A stretch of DNA of 15,173 nucleotides from Clostridium sp. CAG:465. GTDB lineage: Bacteria; Bacillota; Clostridia; TANB77; CAG-465. The stretch spans positions 1-15,173 of the forward strand of contig FR891277.1 in NCBI GenBank assembly GCA_000433755.1. Reading direction: 5' to 3'. Positions 8,717 to 15,173 of the stretch are shown piece after piece. Position numbers and translations under genes: made by a program. The notes beneath the pieces were generated by a model. It worked only from the letters and a program-made list of their open reading frames with translations, was not told the DNA's origin and did not search any database. Numbering within the stretch: the stretch's first letter is position 1; every line of letters starts with the position of its first letter.

Positions 8717-8726
8717 ATGATATAAT
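8717..8726 (+). promoter_or_regulatory. Extended -10 promoter of comEC
   Basis: TGATATAAT (8718-8726) is a perfect extended -10 element. The -35 position falls in the T-run of the preceding terminator and is poor (TTTTTT), which an extended -10 can tolerate. The predicted transcript start is at about 8732-8734, that is, at the ATG itself. Confidence 0.6.
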
Positions 8727-8733
8727 TATATAT

Positions 8734-8946
8734 ATGGCAAAGATAATAAAATATATAAAAAATCATAAAATAATAACAGTAATTTTTAGCATATTACTTA
8801 TTTTATTTAGTGTAATTTTTAAAGTATATAAATTTAATTATAAATACAAAATTACAGAAAATACTAGTAGAATTGAAGTGGTTGTAAAAGAAATAAATAG
8901 TGTAAGTGAAGATAAGATATCATATTTAGTAGGATATAATCGGTGA
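8734..8946 (+). CDS. comEC: ComEC, N-terminal fragment before a frameshift
   Basis: A 70-residue frame with a basic start and one hydrophobic segment (about residues 12-30), as at the N-terminus of ComEC. It stops at TGA 8944-8946, but the next frame continues immediately with typical ComEC N-domain sequence, so this is the front of a split gene rather than a separate small protein. No Shine-Dalgarno sequence precedes the ATG: the 14 bases before it are only A and T, and the predicted transcript start coincides with the ATG. No alternative ATG, GTG or TTG in the first residues would rescue a normal leader, so either the mRNA is leaderless or initiation is unusual. Confidence 0.6.
   Translation: MAKIIKYIKNHKIITVIFSILLILFSVIFKVYKFNYKYKITENTSRIEVVVKEINSVSEDKISYLVGYNR
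8933..8946 (+). other. Frameshift site within comEC
   Basis: The upstream frame ends at TGA 8944-8946. The downstream frame is open only from 8933, because TAG occupies 8930-8932. The reading shift must therefore fall in these 14 bases. Dropping one base, such as the C at 8941, gives a smooth join reading YLVGYNGDKFLLNIY, which fits the family. The site AAT CGG TGA is not an obvious slippery sequence, so a mutation or sequencing error is more likely than programmed shifting. Confidence 0.75.
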
Positions 8947-9160
8947 TAAATTTTTACTAAATATTTACAAAAATAAATATTCAAAATCAGATATAAATCA
9001 AAATTTAAGCAAGTATGCAGGGTATAAATATGGAGATAAATTAAGCTTAAGAGGAAAAATAAGTGTTCCAGAAAAACTAGGAAATCCTTATGAATTTGAT
9101 TACAAAAAATATTTAAACTCAAAAAACATTATAGGAACAATAACTACCTATGATGTAAAA

Positions 9161-10987
9161 TTGTGCGATGTTAAAACAGCAAATATATTTGTAAAAATAA
9201 TATTAAATTTTAAAGATAGAATATCAAATAATTTAGCAAGGGTAATGCCTAAAAGAGAATATAACTTATTTAAAAGTATGTTATACTCAGATGATAAATT
9301 CTTAGATGAGGATATTAAAGAAAATTTTGAAAAAAGTGGACTTAGTCACCTTTTGGCAGTATCTGGTTCTAATATAGCGATACTCATGTTTGTTGTATCA
9401 TATATTGTAAAAAAACTAAATAAACAAACTTCAGTGATTTTTTGTATTATTGTAACCTTTGTGTTTTGTGTATTTTGTTCATTTGAACTTTCGATTGTAA
9501 GAGCAAGTCTTTTTTTGGTAATAACTAATATTTCAAAAAAACATGAAAAGAACATTAATACATATTTTAAAATTTTTCTTTCTTTTTATTTTATACTAAT
9601 ATATAACCCTTTTTGTATATTTAACATTGGACTTTTAATGTCATACATATCAGTAATTTCAATAGTTATGTTTCAAACTCAAATCTTAAGTTTTATTGAT
9701 AATAGAGTAAAAAAATTACTAAGAATACAATATACCAAACCATATAAATTAAAAAAATTAGTATATAACATTTTTTGCTTTTTTACATTTCCATTTTCTA
9801 TTACTTTAGCAGTGCAGTTTTTACTTTTTCCAATTCAAATATATTTTTTCAATTCATTTTATATTTCAAGTTTTATTTCAAATATAATAATTTCATATAT
9901 AGATAATATATTTGGAATAATTGGCTTTTTAACTATTCTTTTGTCATTTATTCCATACGTATTTGAAATTTTGGCAAATACAACATTCATTATTCTTAGA
10001 GTCATTATTTATATTTCTAGTTTCTTTGCTTGCTTTTCAGAATTTAATATAAAACTTGCATCCCCAGATATCATAACCATAATTTTATACTATTTTCTAG
10101 TTTTAAGCATTAATTATAGCAAATATTTAAGTCTAGTTTTTAAGATAAAATTTAGAAAAATTATATCTAACATTTTAAGTTTTGGTTATATTTTAGTAAT
10201 TTTATATATTCAAATATTTTATGTATATACTAATTATTATTCAAATTATGCTATATATTTTAATGTCGAACAGGGAAATATGGCATTTATTAGGTATAAA
10301 GGTACAAATATTGTAGTTGACATGGGATCTACCAAGGAAAATTTAGCTTCAAGTATTCTTTTAAACTATTTAAAAAAGAAAAATATTACAAAAATAGATG
10401 CAGTACTTCTTACACATTTTCATACAGATCATATAAATGGTTTAAGTGAAGAGTTATTAAGTAGCATTAATGTTTCAAGGGTAATATATTCGGTTCCAAA
10501 GGAAGAACAAAAAGAGTATTATGAATGTATAAAAATATTGAATAAAAATAATGTTGCAAAAGTTGAAGTAACAAGAAATGATGAAATAATTTTAGGAAAA
10601 ATAAAAATTAAAATATTAAGTCCAGATATAAATATAAAAATTAAAGATGAAGATGTAGCAAATGCAAATAGCATTGTTGCAACTGTTATAGCTGGAAACA
10701 AAAATCTAATGTTTATGGGAGATGCTACTAAAAAAACAGAGGAAAACATTTTAAAAGATATTAAATTATTACCAAGTAAAATTGATGTATATCAGGTTGG
10801 ACATCATGGCTCAAAAACTTCAAGTAGTGATAAATTTATTGAAAATCTAAATATAAAAGTAGGATTAATATCATCTAAGAAAAAAATATACAATCATCCG
10901 TCAGAAGATACACTAAAAACATTCAAAAATCATAATATACAAATAAAAATAACTGAAAAAAATGGGGCATATAAAATTAAAATTTAA
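9161..10987 (+). CDS. comEC: ComEC/Rec2 DNA-uptake channel, main part (frame open from 8933)
   Basis: ComEC carries single-stranded DNA across the cytoplasmic membrane during natural transformation. This part has 608 residues counted from the first possible start (TTG 9161), but the same frame is open from 8933 and encodes the missing N-domain, including NPYEFDYKKYL just before 9161. Joined with the first fragment the protein is about 750 residues, normal for the family. The competence domain has GLSHLLAVSGSN (SGSN at 68-71), SIVRASLFLV, and NPFCIFNIGLLMSY followed by many membrane segments. The C-terminal metallo-beta-lactamase domain starts near YFNVEQGN and has THFHTDHING (His419, His421, Asp423, His424), FMGDA and GHHGSKTSSS (from 547). 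Metal ligands are intact. Whether function survives depends on whether the upstream frameshift is real. Confidence 0.88.
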   Translation: MCDVKTANIFVKIILNFKDRISNNLARVMPKREYNLFKSMLYSDDKFLDEDIKENFEKSGLSHLLAVSGSNIAILMFVVSYIVKKLNKQTSVIFCIIVTFVFCVFCSFELSIVRASLFLVITNISKKHEKNINTYFKIFLSFYFILIYNPFCIFNIGLLMSYISVISIVMFQTQILSFIDNRVKKLLRIQYTKPYKLKKLVYNIFCFFTFPFSITLAVQFLLFPIQIYFFNSFYISSFISNIIISYIDNIFGIIGFLTILLSFIPYVFEILANTTFIILRVIIYISSFFACFSEFNIKLASPDIITIILYYFLVLSINYSKYLSLVFKIKFRKIISNILSFGYILVILYIQIFYVYTNYYSNYAIYFNVEQGNMAFIRYKGTNIVVDMGSTKENLASSILLNYLKKKNITKIDAVLLTHFHTDHINGLSEELLSSINVSRVIYSVPKEEQKEYYECIKILNKNNVAKVEVTRNDEIILGKIKIKILSPDINIKIKDEDVANANSIVATVIAGNKNLMFMGDATKKTEENILKDIKLLPSKIDVYQVGHHGSKTSSSDKFIENLNIKVGLISSKKKIYNHPSEDTLKTFKNHNIQIKITEKNGAYKIKI

Positions 10988-10992
10988 AATTG

Positions 10993-11023
10993 GTATAAAT
11001 TTCTATTTTTTACAGATTATAAT
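10993..11023 (+). promoter_or_regulatory. Candidate promoter of the BofC-like gene (sigma-G-like or sigma-A -10)
   Basis: GTATA at 10993-10997 and GATTATA at 11015-11021, 17 bases apart, resemble the forespore sigma-G consensus (GHATR and CATWHTA, six of seven in the -10). The same place also contains TATAAT (11018-11023), but without a TTGACA-like partner at the right distance. In such AT-rich sequence chance matches are common. Confidence 0.3.
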
Positions 11024-11037
11024 AAAAAGGTGATGAT

Positions 11038-11622
11038 ATGAAAAAAAATATTTTGTATAGATTTTTAGTGTTTATTGTATTTGTATTTTGTTTAAGTCTT
11101 GGAATATATGTAGGTTTTAAGTATACAAAAAATGATGAAAATCTAACTGATTATACAGAAACTACAGCAGAAGAAGAGAAAATAAAAAATGACGATACAA
11201 CACCAGTAAGCACTAAGACATATGATATTGAAGTTATATATAAAGATGAGTATATAAAGTGTGGTCATGTTATAGAAAATAAAAACATTATATATGGAAC
11301 AACAATAGAGAAGGTAAAAGATGAAGAAAATAATAAACAAAAGAATAATGGAAATATATATGAAATAGAAGAAGAAAGTGATGAGAAGATTGTATACTCT
11401 AGAAAAATAGAACAAAATTGCCCAAATCATTTTTTAGTAAAATTAGAAAATGATGAGATTGTAATATCTAATATAGTAGATGAGAGTGCAACAATGGTAT
11501 ATAAAAAAATAAAAGTTGATTCGGAAATATTAAATCCAGAAATGTTAGAGGAACTAAATCAAGGAATAAAGGCTAATAGTAAAGAAGAACTAAATTTAAT
11601 TATTGAGGATATTGAAAGTTGA
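11038..11622 (+). CDS. Membrane-anchored BofC-like protein
   Basis: A 194-residue protein with a short basic start, one hydrophobic helix (about residues 8-27) and an acidic, Thr-rich linker, so most of it lies outside the cytoplasmic membrane. The second half has a pattern I associate with the BofC C-terminal domain: KCGH near 77, YSRKIEQNCPNHFLVK, then LNPEMLEELNQGIKANSKEEL and a final IIEDIES. BofC in Bacillus is a forespore protein that restrains the SpoIVB protease in the sigma-K checkpoint. Here the similarity is by pattern only and the gene could be a related protein of unknown role. AAAAGGTGAT precedes the ATG. It follows comEC by 50 bases with no terminator, so read-through from comEC is possible. 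The two cysteines could form a disulfide. Confidence 0.5.
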   Translation: MKKNILYRFLVFIVFVFCLSLGIYVGFKYTKNDENLTDYTETTAEEEKIKNDDTTPVSTKTYDIEVIYKDEYIKCGHVIENKNIIYGTTIEKVKDEENNKQKNNGNIYEIEEESDEKIVYSRKIEQNCPNHFLVKLENDEIVISNIVDESATMVYKKIKVDSEILNPEMLEELNQGIKANSKEELNLIIEDIES

Positions 11623-11624
11623 TA

Positions 11625-11653
11625 TTGACAGGTGTTCAAAAAAATGGTATAAT
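11625..11653 (+). promoter_or_regulatory. Perfect consensus sigma-A promoter
   Basis: TTGACA (11625-11630) and TATAAT (11648-11653) are both perfect and exactly 17 bases apart, and TGG before the -10 makes it extended as well. It starts three bases after the stop of the upstream gene. The predicted start near 11660 gives a leader of about 50 bases before the ATG at 11710. This is the strongest promoter in the window by sequence. Confidence 0.9.
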
Positions 11654-11709
11654 ATGATTGTTAGTTAATAAAAAACCATAATTATAAATTAAGAAGGGGA
11701 GATAAAATT

Positions 11710-12105
11710 ATGTTATTTTTTCATTTAGTTAGTCCGTCAGATGATTTTATCATAGTACCAGATGAAATTGTACTTGCTGATACTAGCAAGAAACGGATTG
11801 TAAAATCTATTTCTTTTATAGGAGCGGTAATTGAAATTTACTATAAAAAATTAAAAAGACTTTATCCTTATGGAAATAGTTTTTCTACAGACAGCGCATC
11901 GATTATTGAACTTAACGAGCCGATTTATCATTTTGGAAAGAAATTTTATACTTATGAGGGAGATGAGTTCAAAGAAATTGGGAATTTAAAAATTAAAACC
12001 AAAAATGAATTTAAAGTTCAGAAAGGCTGTAAGTACAGAATTTTTGAAGTACAAATTGAAAGCGATACAAAGTCAGGTATTGAATATATGGTTGAACCAA
12101 AATAA
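11710..12105 (+). CDS. Hypothetical protein, 131 residues
   Basis: I do not recognise this protein. It has no signal peptide or clear membrane helix (only a short hydrophobic stretch near SISFIGAVIEIYY, about 36-48), no cysteine-rich motif except one Cys near the end, and looks beta-rich and soluble. It is transcribed as a single gene between a perfect consensus promoter and a hairpin terminator, with AAGGGGAG eight bases before the ATG, so it is probably made in quantity. Codon choice differs from the neighbours: CGG, TCG, GAG CCG, ACC and AAC GAG are used where most genes here choose A/T-ending codons. That may mean high expression, strong constraint or horizontal origin. Confidence 0.75.
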   Translation: MLFFHLVSPSDDFIIVPDEIVLADTSKKRIVKSISFIGAVIEIYYKKLKRLYPYGNSFSTDSASIIELNEPIYHFGKKFYTYEGDEFKEIGNLKIKTKNEFKVQKGCKYRIFEVQIESDTKSGIEYMVEPK

Positions 12106-12108
12106 TCA

Positions 12109-12136
12109 AAATGACACCAATTAATTTGGTGTCATT
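12109..12136. terminator. Bidirectional terminator between convergent genes
   Basis: A perfect 12-bp stem, AAATGACACCAA (12109-12120) with its complement at 12125-12136 and loop TTAA, sits between the convergent 131-residue gene and clp. On the minus strand the stem is followed by TTTGATTATTTT, a good U-rich tail; on the plus strand the tail is only TTTCTCTT. It probably serves both genes, more strongly the minus-strand one. Confidence 0.85.
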
Positions 12137-12143
12137 TCTCTTA

Positions 12144-14522
12144 CTAGGATATAACAACTTTATTATCCTTAATATCTATAGTATATTTTTTATTTTCCTT
12201 AATTTCACCTTTTATAAGCTTAATTGCAATTTCATCTTCAATGTATTTTTGAATTGCTCTTTTTAAAGGTCTTGCTCCAAATTTATCGTTATATCCTTGT
12301 TTAGCAATAAATTTAGTTACATTTTCTGTGTAATCAAATAAAATTTTTCTTTTTTTAGTTTCTTCTTGTAATTCTTTTAGTAGTATATCAGAAATTACTA
12401 GTATATTATCAAAAGATAATTTGTTAAATACAATTGTATCATCAATTCTATTTAAAAATTCAGGTGAGAAAAATTCTTTTAATGCAGAATTTGCATTATT
12501 TTTTAACATATCATCTGCAATATTTAAATTTGCAAATCCAAATCCTTCATTTTTAAAATTAGTACCAAGATTTGATGTTAAAATAATAATAGTATGTTTA
12601 AAGGAAACACTTCTTCCTTGTGAATCTGTAAGTTTTCCGTCATCAAGTATTTGAAGTAGAAGATTATATACACTATGATGAGCTTTTTCAACTTCATCAA
12701 ATAAAACAATACTATATGGATTTCTTCTTACTTTTTCTGTAAGTCTACCAGCTTCATCATAGCCAACATATCCAGGTGGAGAACCAATAAGTTTTGAAAC
12801 ACTGTGTTCTTCCATATATTCAGACATGTCAAGCTTTATAACAGCTTCTTCATTATCAAATAATTCATAAGCTAAAGCTTTAACCAAGGCAGTTTTACCA
12901 ACACCTGTAGGTCCAACAAATATAAAAGATGGGGGACGTTCAGTTGTACGAATATTTGCTCTTTTTCTTAAAATAGCATTTGATAATGCTTCAATTGCAG
13001 CGTCTTGGCCGATTATTTTTTTACTCAAATTTGATTTTAAATTTAAAAGTTTTTCTGTTTCTGCAGTTTTAATTCTTGAAACAGGTATTTTTGTCCAAAG
13101 CTCAATTACATCAGCCAGATTATCAAAACTTACAATTCTTGGCTTTAGTTTTTTTTGTAATTTTTCAAGTTCACTTTGAAGTTTGCATTTATTTGCTTTT
13201 AATTTAGCTGCTTTTTCAAAAGAGGACATATCACTTTCTTCATTTTTATCATTTTCCTTTGTACTATCTAAAATATCTTCTAGTTCTTGTTCCTCTTCTT
13301 CAATATTAGAGATTTCATTTTCAATTTTTTCTATTTTGGCTAAAGTTATATCATCAAGATTTACTCTTGCACAAGCCTCATCAAGTAAGTCAATAGCTTT
13401 ATCTGGTAGAAATCTATCATGTATGTACTTATCTGATAGTTCAACAACACTCTTTAGTACATCATCTGGAATTACTACTTTATGAAAACTTTCATAATAT
13501 TCTTTAGTACCTTTTAAAATATTAAAACATTCTTCAGGAGTTGGTTCATCAACAAGTATTGGTTGAAATCGTCTTTCTAGAGCACTATCTTTTTCAATGT
13601 ATTGTCTATATTCTTTTAAGGTTGTTGCACCAATAAGTTGAACAGTACCATTAGCAAGAGCAGGTTTTAACATATTTGCTGCATTCATTGAGTTGTCATG
13701 TTCAAGTCCACCAACAATATTGTGTACCTCATCAATAGCAAGTATGATGTTACCAAGTGATTTACATTCATCAATCATACCCTTAATTCTTGATTCAAAT
13801 TGTCCTCTAAATTGTGTGCCAGCTACAAGAGAAGTCATATCTACAAGGTATACTTCTTTATTTATTAGTTTACCTGGAACTTCACCTTTTGCAATTGCAA
13901 TAGCAAGTGCATTTACAATAGCAGTTTTACCAACACCAGGTTCACCTATAAGTGCAGGATTATTTTTACTTCTTCTATTTAGAATTTGAATCATTCTTTG
14001 AAGTTCTTTTTCTCTACCAATTACCTTGTCTAATTTACCATTTCTTGCTTTCTCTGTTAAATTTTCACCAAATGTATCTAAATATTTAGTCTTTTTATTT
14101 TTCTTTTTTCTCTTTTCTTTCTCTTTATTATTATTTTTTTCACTATTTAAATTATTTGAGTTATCCTCTTTTTTATTACTAAAAGGCGAAATATTAAACA
14201 TGTTAGAAAGGTTAAAAAAGTTTCCTTTTTTTTCATTATCTCCATCATCATCTTCACTTTGATCATTTAAAGCTTCATCAATTGGTAAACCATCCATTCC
14301 ACCCATATTATTAAACATGTCACTAAATTGATTTGACATTTCTTCCATTTCTTCTTCTGACATGTTTGAAATTTCTTTTACAATATTAGATAAAGGGTCA
14401 ATTCCTTGCTTTTTTGCACATTCAAGACATAATCCTTTAACTTTACCTGTAGATTTACCTTCTTTATCTAAACTATTTATAAACACTACTGCCATATTTT
14501 TTTTACATACTGAACATAGCAT
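12144..14522 (-). CDS. ClpE/ClpC-type AAA+ protease ATPase with N-terminal zinc finger
   Basis: A 792-residue HSP100 unfoldase that would feed proteins into ClpP. The N-terminus has a four-cysteine zinc finger (C3, C6, C32, C35), as in ClpE, in place of the double Clp-N domain of ClpC. A long acidic and then Lys/Asn-rich linker (about 45-150) follows. AAA domain 1 has Walker A GEPGVGKT (193-200) and Walker B DEVH (264-267), then a short coiled-coil middle segment with many E and K. AAA domain 2 has GPTGVGKT (537-544), DEVEKAHH (from 609) and GARPLKRAIQ near the end. FGF at 661-663, in the loop before the last third of domain 2, is a candidate ClpP-docking tripeptide. ClpE of Bacillus is about 700 residues; the extra length is mostly linker. 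AGGAGGAGA eight bases before the ATG is a very strong ribosome binding site. No CtsR-type heptad repeat was seen upstream, although clpE is usually in that regulon. Confidence 0.9.
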   Translation of the reverse strand: MLCSVCKKNMAVVFINSLDKEGKSTGKVKGLCLECAKKQGIDPLSNIVKEISNMSEEEMEEMSNQFSDMFNNMGGMDGLPIDEALNDQSEDDDGDNEKKGNFFNLSNMFNISPFSNKKEDNSNNLNSEKNNNKEKEKRKKKNKKTKYLDTFGENLTEKARNGKLDKVIGREKELQRMIQILNRRSKNNPALIGEPGVGKTAIVNALAIAIAKGEVPGKLINKEVYLVDMTSLVAGTQFRGQFESRIKGMIDECKSLGNIILAIDEVHNIVGGLEHDNSMNAANMLKPALANGTVQLIGATTLKEYRQYIEKDSALERRFQPILVDEPTPEECFNILKGTKEYYESFHKVVIPDDVLKSVVELSDKYIHDRFLPDKAIDLLDEACARVNLDDITLAKIEKIENEISNIEEEEQELEDILDSTKENDKNEESDMSSFEKAAKLKANKCKLQSELEKLQKKLKPRIVSFDNLADVIELWTKIPVSRIKTAETEKLLNLKSNLSKKIIGQDAAIEALSNAILRKRANIRTTERPPSFIFVGPTGVGKTALVKALAYELFDNEEAVIKLDMSEYMEEHSVSKLIGSPPGYVGYDEAGRLTEKVRRNPYSIVLFDEVEKAHHSVYNLLLQILDDGKLTDSQGRSVSFKHTIIILTSNLGTNFKNEGFGFANLNIADDMLKNNANSALKEFFSPEFLNRIDDTIVFNKLSFDNILVISDILLKELQEETKKRKILFDYTENVTKFIAKQGYNDKFGARPLKRAIQKYIEDEIAIKLIKGEIKENKKYTIDIKDNKVVIS

Positions 14523-14589
14523 AAAATTAATCTCCTCCTATAATTTATTATATATGCAATACTTTTATTATTAGCATATAACACGTGAA

Positions 14590-14618
14590 AGTATATCATA
14601 TTTTATCAGTCATTACAA
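14590..14618 (-). promoter_or_regulatory. Sigma-A promoter of the clp gene
   Basis: Read on the minus strand, TTGTAA (14618-14613) and TATACT (14595-14590) are 17 bases apart, and TGA before the -10 makes it extended. The transcript start is near 14583, giving a leader of about 60 bases. That leader contains a small inverted repeat, TATATGC at 14551-14557 and GCATATA at 14574-14580, of unknown meaning. Confidence 0.65.
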
Positions 14619-14657
14619 TATTTTTAATTTAAATTTGTTTATATATATTAAAATTGG

Positions 14658-14839
14658 TGTTACTATTCAGACTAGGTAGAATTTCGAAATTATAACAGTG
14701 CGTCAACGTGGTGTTACAAGACGCTTTGAAATAATTATTATAAGTAAAAAAACTACAAACTTAAGTTTATTATGCATATTATAATATAAATAATAAACTA
14801 ATTTTGTGCTTTTAACTAGTCATAGTCTGAATAGTAACA
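14658..14839. mobile_element. MITE-like element with 17-bp terminal inverted repeats
   Basis: TGTTACTATTCAGACTA at 14658-14674 is repeated perfectly in inverted orientation at 14823-14839, enclosing 182 bp with no coding frame. The ends are TGT...ACA. The inside is rich in palindromes: AATTTCGAAATT (14680-14691), GCGTC/GACGC (14700-14704 and 14720-14724), AAACTTAAGTTT (14757-14768) and a 10-bp stem AGTTTATTAT/ATAATAAACT (14764-14773 and 14790-14799). AATT occurs at 14652-14655 and 14840-14843, but two extra G sit between the left copy and the left terminus, so a target duplication is not proven. It lies between the clp promoter and the pilin promoter and may affect both. A structured RNA or regulator site is the alternative. 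Confidence 0.55.
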
Positions 14840-14868
14840 AATTATTCATAAAAATTATTTATGTAGTA

Positions 14869-14897
14869 TTGCATTTTTTTTTTTTTTAGTGTATACT
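14869..14897 (+). promoter_or_regulatory. Pilin promoter with a poly-T spacer
   Basis: TTGCAT (14869-14874) and TATACT (14892-14897) are exactly 17 bases apart, the optimal spacing. The spacer is almost entirely a run of T followed by AGTG. The predicted start near 14904 leaves a leader of about 52 bases before ATG 14956. A change in the T count would alter the spacing and so the promoter strength. Confidence 0.65.
14874..14887 (+). repeat. Homopolymer of 14 T inside a promoter spacer
   Basis: Fourteen consecutive T, the first being the last base of the -35 element, make up most of the spacer of the pilin promoter. Long homopolymers change length by strand slippage during replication, and the measured length may also be affected by sequencing error. 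Confidence 0.9.
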
Positions 14898-14955
14898 GGG
14901 TGTGTTAATAATATATACAAATATGTTATACAAAAGAAAGAGAGGAAAAAGATAT

Positions 14956-15173
14956 ATGAAAAAAGATGAAAAAATAGAACAAAAGGGTAGTTTTACAAAA
15001 CTAATTCATAAAAAAGGTATATCATTAATAGTGTTAATTGTAACAATAATAGTAATAATAATACTTGCAGCAGCAGTTATTTTAACAATAACAAAAAACA
15101 ACCCAGTATCAAGTGCAAAAGAGGCAACATTTAAGGAAGATATGGCAAATATACAAGATGAATTATCAATGTA
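14956..15173 (+). CDS. Pilin-like protein, 5' part (cut by window end)
   Basis: The first 72 codons of a gene that runs off the right edge. A charged leader of 21 residues ends KKG (19-21), followed by the hydrophobic helix ISLIVLIVTIIVIIILAAAVIL (residues 22-43), then a polar region. The stretch ISLIVLIVTIIV is identical to that of the large pilin-like protein at 274-2727, and here too the +5 residue is Val instead of Glu, so both belong to one non-canonical class III signal-peptide family. AGAGAGG lies about ten bases before the ATG. The C-terminal domain, which would tell what is displayed, is outside the window. Confidence 0.8.
   Translation, partial: MKKDEKIEQKGSFTKLIHKKGISLIVLIVTIIVIIILAAAVILTITKNNPVSSAKEATFKEDMANIQDELSM

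Noticed and set aside
8933..8946. Programmed ribosomal frameshift in comEC
   Set aside because: The site AAT CGG TGA gives no re-pairing for a +1 slip and there is no heptameric slippery sequence or clear downstream hairpin. A mutation or sequence error is simpler.
8838..9122. Minus-strand open frame over the comEC frameshift
   Set aside because: It overlaps sequence that encodes recognisable ComEC N-domain on the plus strand in two frames, and has no independent support.
13693..13989. Plus-strand open frame opposite the clp gene
   Set aside because: It is a mirror of the conserved AAA domain 1 coding region, with no plausible start signal and a composition typical of antisense frames.
14551..14580. 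Riboswitch or CIRCE-type operator in the clp leader
   Set aside because: The only structure is a 7-bp AT-rich inverted repeat with a 16-base loop. It does not match CIRCE or any riboswitch I know.

Overview
The window is very AT-rich and carries AddA, a ComEC-type DNA channel, a zinc-finger Clp ATPase of the ClpE/ClpC kind, a probable BofC-like sporulation protein, strong AGGAGG/AGGTGA ribosome binding sites and TTG/ATG starts. This combination points to a low-GC Gram-positive, most likely a spore-forming member of the Clostridia. The species cannot be named from the sequence.

Layout, left to right. Positions 1-182 hold the end of an unidentified reading frame and a strong hairpin terminator. 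A good sigma-A promoter (200-228) then drives what looks like one operon: a large pilin-like surface protein with a sulfatase-modifying-factor-like C-terminus (274-2727), addA (2747-6388) and a YlmD/PgeF-type laccase-fold protein (6381-7229, overlapping addA by 8 bases). Next come four 23-bp tandem repeats with a TTGCACA core, lying directly upstream of an AAA_14/DUF4143 ATPase (7361-8641) that ends in its own terminator. After that is comEC, which is split by a frameshift (8734-8946, then the other frame to 10987) and starts without a ribosome binding site almost exactly where its transcript should begin. A BofC-like membrane-anchored protein follows (11038-11622), then an unrecognised 131-residue protein behind a perfect consensus promoter (11625-11653).

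A shared bidirectional terminator (12109-12136) separates this from the minus-strand clp gene (12144-14522). The 433-base gap between clp and the last gene holds the clp promoter, a 182-bp element with 17-bp terminal inverted repeats that resembles a MITE, and a promoter whose spacer is mostly a run of 14 T. That promoter serves a second pilin-like gene, cut by the window edge (14956-15173).

Gene relationships: two pilin-like proteins share the same unusual N-terminus (GISLIVLIVTIIV, without the canonical Glu5) and bracket the window. The first is co-directional with addA (double-strand end processing), and comEC (DNA import) lies further along, so DNA uptake and recombination is a possible theme; that link is inference only. 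The most notable points are the poly-T promoter (a possible phase-variation switch), the pilin/C-type-lectin-like fusion, the inverted-repeat element, the TTGCACA array and the broken, possibly leaderless comEC. No rRNA, tRNA, CRISPR array or transposase gene was seen.
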